DNA of 64,000 nt from an uncultured Pelagibacteraceae bacterium (GTDB lineage: Bacteria > Pseudomonadota > Alphaproteobacteria > Pelagibacterales > Pelagibacteraceae), in assembly GCA_902611405.1 (NCBI GenBank), contig CACLZL010000003.1, positions 53,689-117,688 of the forward strand, read 5' to 3'. How positions within the stretch are numbered: the stretch's first letter is position 1; each line of letters opens with the position of its first letter. A program made the position numbers and the translations under genes. This document shows, one piece after another, positions 1-7,273 of this stretch. The notes beneath the pieces were generated by a model, which had not been told where the DNA came from, ran no database searches, and saw nothing but the letters and a program-made list of their open reading frames with translations.

Positions 1-198
1 AATCAAATAATAGGCAGAACTACTTCTGGTAACTATTCATTTAATTACAAAAAAAATCTTGCATTTGGATACATTGATAATAATTTTTTAGAAACTGCAA
101 TTATTAGCAAAGATTTGTATATTGAGGTTGAAAAAACAAAGTACAAAGCAGATTTATTAACTGAGCCTCTAAAAACGAATAATTATAAAATATTATAA
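1..198 (+). CDS. C-terminal end of a GcvT/aminomethyltransferase-family protein (partial)
   Basis: The reading frame enters from the left edge and ends at TAA 196-198, so only the last 65 residues are present. They begin with N-Q-I-I-G-R-T-T-S-G-N-Y-S and continue to an A-F-G-Y-I strand. This matches the C-terminal barrel of the GcvT/dimethylglycine-dehydrogenase family, where a G-x-x-T-S-G turn is followed by an (A/G)-x-(A/G)-Y-(V/I) strand. These proteins transfer one-carbon units from glycine or methylated amines to tetrahydrofolate. Which member it is (GcvT, DMGDH-like, YgfZ-like) cannot be told from this tail. The family assignment is by motif only. Confidence 0.6.
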   Translation, partial: NQIIGRTTSGNYSFNYKKNLAFGYIDNNFLETAIISKDLYIEVEKTKYKADLLTEPLKTNNYKIL

Positions 199-248
199 TT
201 AATCATGAAATAATTTGTGTTTATATTAAATAACTGTTTTAATGAGTT

Positions 249-458
249 GTGAAAAAAAATGATCAAGATGATAATTTAATTAATTCAGATTTTGCTTTAA
301 ACAAAAACACAGAAACTGAAAAGATTAAAACTACCAACGTAAATATTTTACTTAACAGAGTAAGATTAGACCAAAGAAGAACTTTAAAAAAAAGAATTGT
401 TTTTTCTCTTTTTTTAATTGGTATAATAAGTTCATTAGCTATTTATTTTATCATTTAG
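249..458 (+). CDS. small C-terminally anchored membrane protein, unknown function
   Basis: This 69-residue frame uses a GTG start. The first 45 or so residues are polar and rich in Asn, Asp and Lys. A basic patch (about 43-49, with R-R-T-L-K-K-R) precedes one hydrophobic stretch of about 19 residues that runs to the C-terminus (I-V-F-S-L-F-L-I-G-I-I). This suggests a single-pass protein with its N-terminus in the cytoplasm. No family was recognised. It lies between a GcvT-like gene and a tRNA and has no clear Shine-Dalgarno sequence. The basic and hydrophobic organisation looks like real coding sequence, but short size keeps confidence moderate. Confidence 0.5.
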   Translation: MKKNDQDDNLINSDFALNKNTETEKIKTTNVNILLNRVRLDQRRTLKKRIVFSLFLIGIISSLAIYFII

Positions 459-482
459 CAAAAAACTGATCTAAAAAGTTTA

Positions 483-510
483 TTGAAAGAATAAAGATTT
501 ATATTATAAG
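483..510 (+). promoter_or_regulatory. candidate sigma70 promoter of the tRNA(CAU) gene
   Basis: TTGAAA at 483-488 and TATAAG at 505-510 are separated by 16 bases. Transcription would start near 517, about 9 bases before the mature tRNA 5' end. AT-rich DNA yields chance matches, so this is a plausible reading only. Confidence 0.4.
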
Positions 511-525
511 TCATTTATTAATCAT

Positions 526-602
526 GGCGGGGTAGCTCAGTTGGTTAGAGCGCGGGACTCATAAGCCCGAGGTCAGTGGTTCGATCCCACTTCCCGCTAC
601 CA
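526..602 (+). tRNA. tRNA-Met (anticodon CAU), elongator type; tRNA-Ile2 not excluded
   Basis: A complete 77-nt cloverleaf folds by eye: a 7-bp acceptor stem with G-U at both ends, T8-A9, D stem GCTC/GAGC, a 5-position anticodon stem, loop CTCATAA with anticodon CAT, T stem AGTGG/CCACT with loop TTCGATC, and encoded CCA at 600-602. The anticodon stem closes with an A31-G39 mismatch. The three stacked G-C pairs sit one position away from the initiator-tRNA pattern and position 1 is paired, so this is not the initiator. CAU also occurs in lysidine-modified tRNA-Ile, and this reading cannot separate the two. The next gene begins only 8 nt after the CCA. Confidence 0.9.
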
Positions 603-610
603 TAAAAAAA

Positions 611-1126
611 ATGAAAGATATATATATAACTTGGGAAAATTATCATAAGAAGATTGAACAGTTAGCTAAAAAAATTTATTTAGATAATTGTAAATTCAAC
701 CAAGTAATTTGTATTGCAAAAGGTGGATTAAGAGTAGGAGATGTTTTTAGCAGACTTTTTAATGTACCTTTAGCTATATTATCTGTTGAATCTTATCATG
801 GAAAAAGTAATGATATTAAAAATCAACAGGGTCAATTTACATTTTCAAGAGATTTAGCCAAAACAACCCCAAATTTAGGATCCCATATTTTATTGGTTGA
901 TGACTTAGCAGACTCAGGAAAAACATTAACAAAAAGTATTAAATGGTTAGAATTATTCTATGGATTTTATTTAGAAGAAAAAATAAAAACAGCAGTAATC
1001 TGGCACAAATCAACATCTACATTTAAACCTGATTATTCTGTTGATTATTTAGAGGATTCCCCTTGGATACATATGCCTTTTGAAAAGTATGAAACTACTA
1101 ATATAAAAGATTTTAAATTTGAATAA
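611..1126 (+). CDS. Gpt-like purine phosphoribosyltransferase (xanthine/guanine type)
   Basis: This 171-residue protein has a type I phosphoribosyltransferase fold signature. The PRPP loop L-L-V-D-D-L-A-D-S-G-K-T is at about 94-105, and a K-G-G-L segment at 37-40 should bind pyrophosphate. The C-terminal D-S-P-W-I-H-M-P-F stretch resembles the base-binding hood of E. coli Gpt, whose length is also similar. The expected role is salvage of guanine, xanthine or hypoxanthine to the nucleoside monophosphate in the cytoplasm. Its neighbours guaC and apt fit purine salvage. The ATG is 8 nt after the tRNA 3' end, so it is probably co-transcribed with the tRNA. Base specificity is inferred. Confidence 0.8.
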   Translation: MKDIYITWENYHKKIEQLAKKIYLDNCKFNQVICIAKGGLRVGDVFSRLFNVPLAILSVESYHGKSNDIKNQQGQFTFSRDLAKTTPNLGSHILLVDDLADSGKTLTKSIKWLELFYGFYLEEKIKTAVIWHKSTSTFKPDYSVDYLEDSPWIHMPFEKYETTNIKDFKFE

Positions 1127-1130
1127 TTAA

Positions 1131-2165
1131 TTATTTAATCAAACTGTCATTGAACTGATTGGATACTCTAACAAATGTTGTACATTTGCTTAATTGCTTT
1201 AGGGATGGTGCTCCGACGTATGTACAGCTGCTTCTTACACCTCCAAGAATATTTAAAATAGTGTCATTAATTTTTCCTCTGTATTTTACTCTTACTTTTC
1301 TTCCTTCACTACTTCTATAATCTGAAAGTCCACCATAGTGTTTTTTATTAGCAACTTCAGAACTAGATCCATAGAACTCAATATATTTTTCTCCATTAAC
1401 TTTGACAATTCTTCCATTTCCTTCATCGTGTCCAGCAAGCATACCTCCTAGCATAACAAAATCTGCACCACCTCCAAAACCTTTGGCAACATCTCCAGGA
1501 CAAGTACAACCTCCATCAGCTATTACATGAGCACCCAGTCCGTGAGCTGCATCAGCACATTCTATTACTGCACTCAATTGTGGATACCCAACACCCGTTT
1601 GAATTCTGGTTGTGCAAACACTCCCAGGTCCAATACCAACTTTAACAATATCTGCTCCACTCAGAACTAGTTCTTGAGTCATATCAGCTGTTACTACGTT
1701 ACCAGCAATTATTGTTTTAGTAGGGTATTTATCTCTTACTGATTTAATAAAATTAGTAAAATGCTCAGTGTATCCATTTGCAACATCAATACAAATAAAT
1801 TTAAAAAAACTAAATTCTTTTAAAACCTTATCTAAATTTTGAAAATCTTTTTTTTTAATACCAACACTAAGTGCGATATTAGGATATATTTTTTTTATAT
1901 TTTTAAATTGTTTTATTTTTTTAACATCATGTTGTTTGGTTAAAGATGTAATCATTCCAAATTCATTTAATTTTTCAGCAATATTTAACTCTCCAACACC
2001 ATCCATATTTGCTGCCATTATTGGAATACCTGACCATTCATTCTTACTGTATTTAAATCTGTAAGTTCGTAGTAGATTTACGTCTTTACGGCTTTTTAAC
2101 GTACTTCTTTTTGGCCTAAATAGTACGTCAGAATAATCTAATTTAAGCTCCTCTTCAATTCTCAT
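1131..2165 (-). CDS. guaC: GMP reductase
   Basis: GuaC reduces GMP to IMP with NADPH and ammonia release, linking guanine and adenine nucleotide pools. The 344-residue length is close to E. coli GuaC. The IMPDH/GMPR loop G-I-G-P-G-S-V-C-T-T-R is at about 177-187, with the catalytic Cys near 184. A flavin-type phosphate site G-G-A-D-F-V-M-L-G-G-M lies downstream, and the C-terminus has G-G-V-R-S-S-C-T-Y. No CBS domains are inserted, which favours GMP reductase over IMP dehydrogenase. It converges on the Gpt-like gene with a 4-nt gap and lies downstream of apt on the same strand. Confidence 0.93.
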   Translation of the reverse strand: MRIEEELKLDYSDVLFRPKRSTLKSRKDVNLLRTYRFKYSKNEWSGIPIMAANMDGVGELNIAEKLNEFGMITSLTKQHDVKKIKQFKNIKKIYPNIALSVGIKKKDFQNLDKVLKEFSFFKFICIDVANGYTEHFTNFIKSVRDKYPTKTIIAGNVVTADMTQELVLSGADIVKVGIGPGSVCTTRIQTGVGYPQLSAVIECADAAHGLGAHVIADGGCTCPGDVAKGFGGGADFVMLGGMLAGHDEGNGRIVKVNGEKYIEFYGSSSEVANKKHYGGLSDYRSSEGRKVRVKYRGKINDTILNILGGVRSSCTYVGAPSLKQLSKCTTFVRVSNQFNDSLIK

Positions 2166-2237
2166 CGACGATTAAGTTATAACCATAAATATTAATTTCA
2201 AATCAATATATTGCCTGTGGATAAGTTTTTTTTCTTA

Positions 2238-2765
2238 CTAATGTCCTGGAAACTCTATTAAATTCTCAACTTTATAATTGTTTTTGACTAAATTATCTGA
2301 TCCACCTAAATCAAAGAGGTTAATTACAAATATAAATGCTGCAACTTTACCATTTGAAATTTCAACTAATTTAGCAGCAGCTTCAGCTGTTCCTCCAGTT
2401 GCAATCAGGTCATCAATAATCAATACTTCATCTTTTTCATTTATAGAGTCTTTATGTACCTCAATTGTTGCAGTTCCATATTCTAACTCAAAATCTACAG
2501 AATGAACATCTGCTGGCAATTTATTTTTTTTTCTGAGCATAATAAACGGTTTTTTAAGAACGAATGAAACAGCAGAAGCAAATACAAATCCTCTAGACTC
2601 TATCGCTGCAATTTTAGTGAAGCTAAATTTTTTTGATCTTTCTACAATTTGATTGATTGTTTCTGCAAACGCATTTTCATCTTTGATTAATGTAGTGATA
2701 TCTCTAAATAAAATGCCTTTTTTAGGATAATCAGGTATAGATCTAATGTAATCTTTTAAGTTCAT
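2238..2765 (-). CDS. apt: adenine phosphoribosyltransferase
   Basis: Apt converts adenine plus PRPP to AMP. The 175-residue length is normal for the family. Characteristic parts are the N-terminal P-D-Y-P-K-K-G-I-L-F-R-D-I-T segment (about 11-24), E-S-R-G-F (about 56-60), and the PRPP loop V-L-I-I-D-D-L-I-A-T-G-G-T-A (about 114-127). The likely adenine source here is MtnP, encoded divergently 41 nt away. Together they recover the adenine moiety of methylthioadenosine. The short divergent gap to mtnP probably holds both promoters. The gap down to guaC is about 70 nt. Confidence 0.95.
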   Translation of the reverse strand: MNLKDYIRSIPDYPKKGILFRDITTLIKDENAFAETINQIVERSKKFSFTKIAAIESRGFVFASAVSFVLKKPFIMLRKKNKLPADVHSVDFELEYGTATIEVHKDSINEKDEVLIIDDLIATGGTAEAAAKLVEISNGKVAAFIFVINLFDLGGSDNLVKNNYKVENLIEFPGH

Positions 2766-2806
2766 AATATTTAAATATAAAAGTATAAATAAATATATTT
2801 TTAATT

Positions 2807-3676
2807 ATGACAACAAATAAATTAGCAATAATTGGTGGAAGTGGTCTTTATGATGTTGAGGAATTTAAAGATAGAGAATTACTTGATTTGCAAACACCCT
2901 GGGGAAAACCATCTGATCAGATTTTAAAAACTAAATATAATAATAAGGAAGTTTATTTTTTACCAAGACACGGAAGGGGACATTTTGTTTCTCCTTCAAA
3001 CATAAATTTTAGAGCAAATATAGATGCACTTAAACAATTAGGTGTAACGGATATTGTTTCAGTTTCAGCAGTTGGCTCTTTAAAAGAAGAACTGCCTCCA
3101 GGAAAATTTGTAATTGTAGATCAATTTATCGACAGAACATTTGCAAGAGCAAAAACTTTTTTTGATAATGAAATTGTAGCTCATGTTTCGATGGCTCATC
3201 CAACCTCAAACGGTTTGATGAATGCTTGTGAGGATGCAATTAGAAAATCTAATATAGAATATCAAAGAAATGGAACTTATGTTGTTATGGAAGGACCCCA
3301 ATTTTCCACATTAGCAGAGTCCAATTTATATAGATCTTGGAAAGCAGATGTAATTGGAATGACAAATATGCCTGAAGCAAAATTAGCAAGAGAAGCTGAA
3401 ATTAGATATGCATCGGTTTCGATGGTTACAGATTTTGATTGTTGGCACCCAGATCATGAAAACGTTGATGTTCAGCAAGTAATTAAAATTTTGTTAGACA
3501 ACGCGGAAAAAGCAAAAGTTATGATAAAAAATTTGATTGATAATTTTGAAGATCATATTGATCCTAATGATCCAACTAACAATTGTTTAGATGTAGCAAT
3601 TATTACAGATCCAGAAAAAAGAACAAAAAAGACTATAGATAAATTAAAAACTGTAGCAGGTAGAGTTTTAAAATAA
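2807..3676 (+). CDS. mtnP: S-methyl-5'-thioadenosine phosphorylase
   Basis: MtnP splits methylthioadenosine with phosphate into adenine and 5-methylthioribose-1-phosphate. The 289-residue protein shows the PNP/MTAP family N-terminal G-G-S-G-L-Y-D (10-16), the P-R-H-G-R-G-H phosphate-site segment near 60-66, and the M-T-N-M-P-E-A base and ribose-binding block. It also has T-D-F-D-C-W-H near 208-214, where an Asp marks 6-aminopurine specificity. It ends in TAA with mtnA starting at the very next base, so the two are translationally adjacent. Substrate MTA would come from the SpeD-SpeE fusion encoded at 9.4 kb. Confidence 0.95.
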   Translation: MTTNKLAIIGGSGLYDVEEFKDRELLDLQTPWGKPSDQILKTKYNNKEVYFLPRHGRGHFVSPSNINFRANIDALKQLGVTDIVSVSAVGSLKEELPPGKFVIVDQFIDRTFARAKTFFDNEIVAHVSMAHPTSNGLMNACEDAIRKSNIEYQRNGTYVVMEGPQFSTLAESNLYRSWKADVIGMTNMPEAKLAREAEIRYASVSMVTDFDCWHPDHENVDVQQVIKILLDNAEKAKVMIKNLIDNFEDHIDPNDPTNNCLDVAIITDPEKRTKKTIDKLKTVAGRVLK

Positions 3677-4750
3677 ATGAGAATAGAAGGAAAAGAGTAT
3701 CGAACTATTTGGTTTGAACATAATGTTGTTAAGATTATTGATCAAACAAAACTTCCTCACCAATTTAAAATCAAAGAACTAAAGACAGTAAAAGATGCAA
3801 TTAATGCAATTAAAATAATGGAGGTAAGAGGTGCACCTCTAATTGGTGGAACAGCTGCTTATGGTCTAGCTTTGGCAGTTCAAGAAAATAATGATCCAGA
3901 ATTTATAAAAAAAAGTGCAAAACTATTAATTCAATCAAGACCTACTGCTATTAATCTAAAGTGGGCTGTAGACCGAATGATAAAAAAATTAGCAGCAATT
4001 AACAGTGATCAAATATTAAGTATAGCTTTAGATGAGGCAAAAGAAATATGTGATGAAGATGAAAAGTTTTGTGAAAATATTGGTATTAATGGATTAAAAA
4101 TAATTGAAGAAATTTATAATAAAAAGAAAGACACAGTAAACATATTAACACATTGCAATGCAGGTTGGTTAGCAACTATTAATTGGGGTACAGCAACATC
4201 GCCAATTTACCATGCACATAAAAAAGGAATACCAGTTCATGTATGGGTAGATGAAACAAGACCAAGAAACCAAGGTGCAAATTTAACTTCATATGAATTA
4301 AATGAAGAGGAAATTCCCAATACTATTATTGCTGATAATACAGGGGGTATTTTAATGCAGAGGGGTGAAATTGATATGTGTATTGTAGGTACTGATAGAA
4401 CTTTATCTAATGGAGACGTTTGTAATAAAATTGGAACTTATCTTAAAGCATTAGCCGCTCATGATAATAATGTTCCCTTTTATGTAGCCCTTCCAAGCTC
4501 AACAATTGATTGGGATATTAAAGATGCAAAAGATATTCCTATTGAAGAAAGAAATTCAGAGGAATTATCCCATGTTGAGGGTGTTGATGAGAATAATCAA
4601 ATTAAAAAAGTTTTGATATATCCTAAAAAAAGTAAGGCAATTAATTTAGCTTTTGATGTTACACCTGCAAAATATGTTACTGGTTTAATTACAGAAAGAG
4701 GTATTTCAGATGCATCATCAGACGGTTTAAAAGAATTATTTAAGAAATAA
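3677..4750 (+). CDS. mtnA: methylthioribose-1-phosphate isomerase
   Basis: MtnA isomerises 5-methylthioribose-1-P to 5-methylthioribulose-1-P. The 357-residue protein is an eIF2B-alpha-like isomerase. It has the R-G-A-P-L-I-G block (about 51-57), catalytic Cys160 in T-H-C-N-A-G and catalytic Asp240 in V-G-T-D-R, which are the known B. subtilis MtnA positions. It follows mtnP with no gap. Its end overlaps the convergent DUF1015 gene by 11 nt. No mtnB, mtnC, mtnD or mtnK is present in the window, so the fate of the ketose phosphate is open; see the aldolase-dehydrogenase at 7274-9307. Confidence 0.95.
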   Translation: MRIEGKEYRTIWFEHNVVKIIDQTKLPHQFKIKELKTVKDAINAIKIMEVRGAPLIGGTAAYGLALAVQENNDPEFIKKSAKLLIQSRPTAINLKWAVDRMIKKLAAINSDQILSIALDEAKEICDEDEKFCENIGINGLKIIEEIYNKKKDTVNILTHCNAGWLATINWGTATSPIYHAHKKGIPVHVWVDETRPRNQGANLTSYELNEEEIPNTIIADNTGGILMQRGEIDMCIVGTDRTLSNGDVCNKIGTYLKALAAHDNNVPFYVALPSSTIDWDIKDAKDIPIEERNSEELSHVEGVDENNQIKKVLIYPKKSKAINLAFDVTPAKYVTGLITERGISDASSDGLKELFKK

Positions 4751-5843
4751 TTTTTGAGGAAATTAATCCGTCGAGTGGTTTTGGGTGAAACCATGTAGAT
4801 TTTTGTGGCATATACTTTTTCTTTTCAGCAAAAGATAAAACTTGCGAAATATCAGTAGGATATAACTTAAATGCTAAATTATATTTTTTAGAATTCACAT
4901 AATTTTCTAAAACCTTTTTACCTTTAAAACCTGATACGAATTTAACATTTTTTTTATTTTTCAGGATTTTATTTAATATAAATTTTCTCAATATAGTTAC
5001 ATCTAATTCTTTTGATTGCTTATAAGGTTTAATCAAATACCATGTTTTATTTGCATACATTTCAATTTGATTTTGTTTGAGTTGCTTATTCTTTTTGGAA
5101 ATTTCTATAAAAAAGTGTTTTGAAATTATTTTTTTAATTTTTTCAAACTTTAAGCTAGTTTTAATAACTCTATTGTAATCTAATATATGTACCTGATTAT
5201 GAGGAAAAGCAATTATCATAGGAGCTATTTTTTTTTTACTTTTTAACATAGCCTGTATCCGATGGTGTCCATCACATATGTATATTTTCTTAATACTTTT
5301 AAGATAATTTTTGAGTAATTTTTCTATATTTGCATTTTTAACAACCCAAAGTTCGTGCCTACATTTATCCTCAGATATAAAATTGTAATCTGGCTTATAT
5401 TTAAAAATATTATTTAATTTCTTTATAGAATTTAGGTTAGACTTATATGCAGTATATATAGGGCTTATTTGACTATTAAATTTTAATAATTGATCTTTTC
5501 TTTTTTTAATTCTTTCCACAAAGGTTTCTTCATGACCTAAAATTTTTTTGTCATCATAATTGTCTAAATTTATTTTTCCAACTATTCCTAGTAATTTTTT
5601 TTTACTGTATGTAATTCGATATAAATAGAAATGATTTGATTGGTCTTGTTTAATAATGCCTTTATCATTAAGACTTTGTAGCATTTTTTTTGATTTATTG
5701 ATGTTAGAAGTATTTAATAAATTAAGAAAATTTAATTTTTTATTTAGTTTATAATTATTAATATAACTTAAGTTCGGAGAAGTAATTTGTTTTGCAAATT
5801 TTTTTTTTGGCCTTATACCGCTGAATGGTTTAATGAGACTCAA
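4740..5843 (-). CDS. DUF1015 family protein
   Basis: The 367-residue protein carries the D-G-H-H-R motif that marks DUF1015 (about residues 192-196, in Y-I-C-D-G-H-H-R), plus an N-terminal S-G-I-R-P-K start typical of this family. It is very rich in Lys, Ile and Asn. DUF1015 proteins are predicted cytoplasmic and have been suggested to be SerB-linked or kinase/nuclease-like, but no function is settled. It lies 8 nt downstream of the TrpB-like gene on the same strand, so the two are likely one transcript. The family is usually slightly longer (about 400 residues). Confidence 0.8.
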   Translation of the reverse strand: MSLIKPFSGIRPKKKFAKQITSPNLSYINNYKLNKKLNFLNLLNTSNINKSKKMLQSLNDKGIIKQDQSNHFYLYRITYSKKKLLGIVGKINLDNYDDKKILGHEETFVERIKKRKDQLLKFNSQISPIYTAYKSNLNSIKKLNNIFKYKPDYNFISEDKCRHELWVVKNANIEKLLKNYLKSIKKIYICDGHHRIQAMLKSKKKIAPMIIAFPHNQVHILDYNRVIKTSLKFEKIKKIISKHFFIEISKKNKQLKQNQIEMYANKTWYLIKPYKQSKELDVTILRKFILNKILKNKKNVKFVSGFKGKKVLENYVNSKKYNLAFKLYPTDISQVLSFAEKKKYMPQKSTWFHPKPLDGLISSKIIS

Positions 5844-5851
5844 TTTTTAAA

Positions 5852-7213
5852 TTAAGCAATTTTTGGAAGATCTTCTAAAGCTTTATCCATACTTCCTTTA
5901 TCAAACTTATCTTCCGCTAAGCTTCCTTCGAAGTAATCTCCATATGCTTTCATGTCAAAATGACCATGGCCACATAAATTGAATAATATTGTTTTAGACT
6001 CTCCATTTTTTTTACACTCTAAAGCAGCATCAATAGCGCCCCTAACAGCATGTGTCGCTTCAGGTGCTGGAACTATACCTTCTGTCCTTGCAAAATTTAC
6101 TCCAGCTTCAAAACATTCTTTTTGGCCATATGCTTTTGCTTCTAGAGCATTAATTTCCTTTAGGTGACTAACTAACGGAGCCATACCATGATATCTTAAA
6201 CCTCCTGAATGTGTAGCTGGAGGAATAAATTGTGACCCAAGTGTATGCATTTTTACTAAAGGTGTTAATTTACCAGTATCACCAAAATCATATACATATT
6301 TTCCCTCAGTCAATGTAGGGCATGACTTAGGTTCACATGCTATAACTCTTGTCTTTTTTCCCTCTCTAAAATTTTTTCCTAAAAAAGGATTAGCTAATCC
6401 TGAAAAATTACTTCCACCACCTGTGCAACCAACTAAAATATCTGGATAATCATCAGCCATTTCCATTTGAAGTAGCGCTTCATTACCCACAATAGTTTGA
6501 TGCATTAACACGTGATTTAAAACACTTCCTAATGCATATTTTGTATCTGGATTTTTTGCAGCCATTTCTACAGCTTCTGAGATTGCTATACCTAAACTTC
6601 CTGTATTGTCTGGATCTTTTGCTAAAATTGCTTTCCCACTATCTGTTTCATTAGATGGACTAGCTACACATCTAGCACCATAAGTTTGCATTACAAGTTT
6701 TCGGTATGGTTTTTGTTCAAAACTAACCTTAACCATGTAAACATCTAATTCAATGCCAAACAATTTACATGCAAATGCTAGAGAAGTTCCCCATTGTCCT
6801 GCACCTGTTTCCGTAGTTATTTTTTTCGTTCCTTCTTCTTTATTATAAAATGCTTGAGCGACCGCTGTATTTGGTTTGTGACTACCAGATGGGCTTACTC
6901 CTTCGTACTTATAATAAATTTTTGCTGGTGTATCTAAATGTTTTTCTAATGCTCTAGCTCTATATAATGGTGATGGTCTCCATTTTTTATAAATTTCTCG
7001 CACAGGCTCTGGTATTTCTATTTCTCTATCTTGAGAAACTTCTTGTCCTATCAAAGCCATTGGAAACAAAGGAGCCAGATCATCTGGTCCAATCGGTTTT
7101 AAAGTACCTGGATGAAGTGGAGGTTCCATAGGTTTGGGTAAATCTGCAGCAATATTATACCAAGACTTAGGCATTTTGCTTTCTTCAAGAAAATATTTAA
7201 TAGTATCTGACAT
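5852..7213 (-). CDS. TrpB2-type tryptophan synthase beta-like PLP enzyme
   Basis: This 453-residue fold-type II PLP enzyme has the PLP lysine near 113 in G-S-H-K-P-N-T-A, followed by E-T-G-A-G-Q-W-G, a phosphate-binding G-C-T-G-G-G-S-N-F loop, and a C-terminal L-C-G-H-G-H-F-D. The long N-terminus (P-L-H-P-G-T-L-K-P) and the W in G-A-G-Q-W-G mark the TrpB2 branch, which usually works without a TrpA partner. It could make tryptophan from serine and indole or deaminate serine. No trp operon genes are nearby, so the assignment to tryptophan synthesis is uncertain. It pairs with the DUF1015 gene downstream. Confidence 0.88.
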   Translation of the reverse strand: MSDTIKYFLEESKMPKSWYNIAADLPKPMEPPLHPGTLKPIGPDDLAPLFPMALIGQEVSQDREIEIPEPVREIYKKWRPSPLYRARALEKHLDTPAKIYYKYEGVSPSGSHKPNTAVAQAFYNKEEGTKKITTETGAGQWGTSLAFACKLFGIELDVYMVKVSFEQKPYRKLVMQTYGARCVASPSNETDSGKAILAKDPDNTGSLGIAISEAVEMAAKNPDTKYALGSVLNHVLMHQTIVGNEALLQMEMADDYPDILVGCTGGGSNFSGLANPFLGKNFREGKKTRVIACEPKSCPTLTEGKYVYDFGDTGKLTPLVKMHTLGSQFIPPATHSGGLRYHGMAPLVSHLKEINALEAKAYGQKECFEAGVNFARTEGIVPAPEATHAVRGAIDAALECKKNGESKTILFNLCGHGHFDMKAYGDYFEGSLAEDKFDKGSMDKALEDLPKIA

Positions 7214-7273
7214 TTTTTATAATCTTAATCTTGAAGATAAAATTTAGAAATTGCAAGAATAAAATTATATTAA

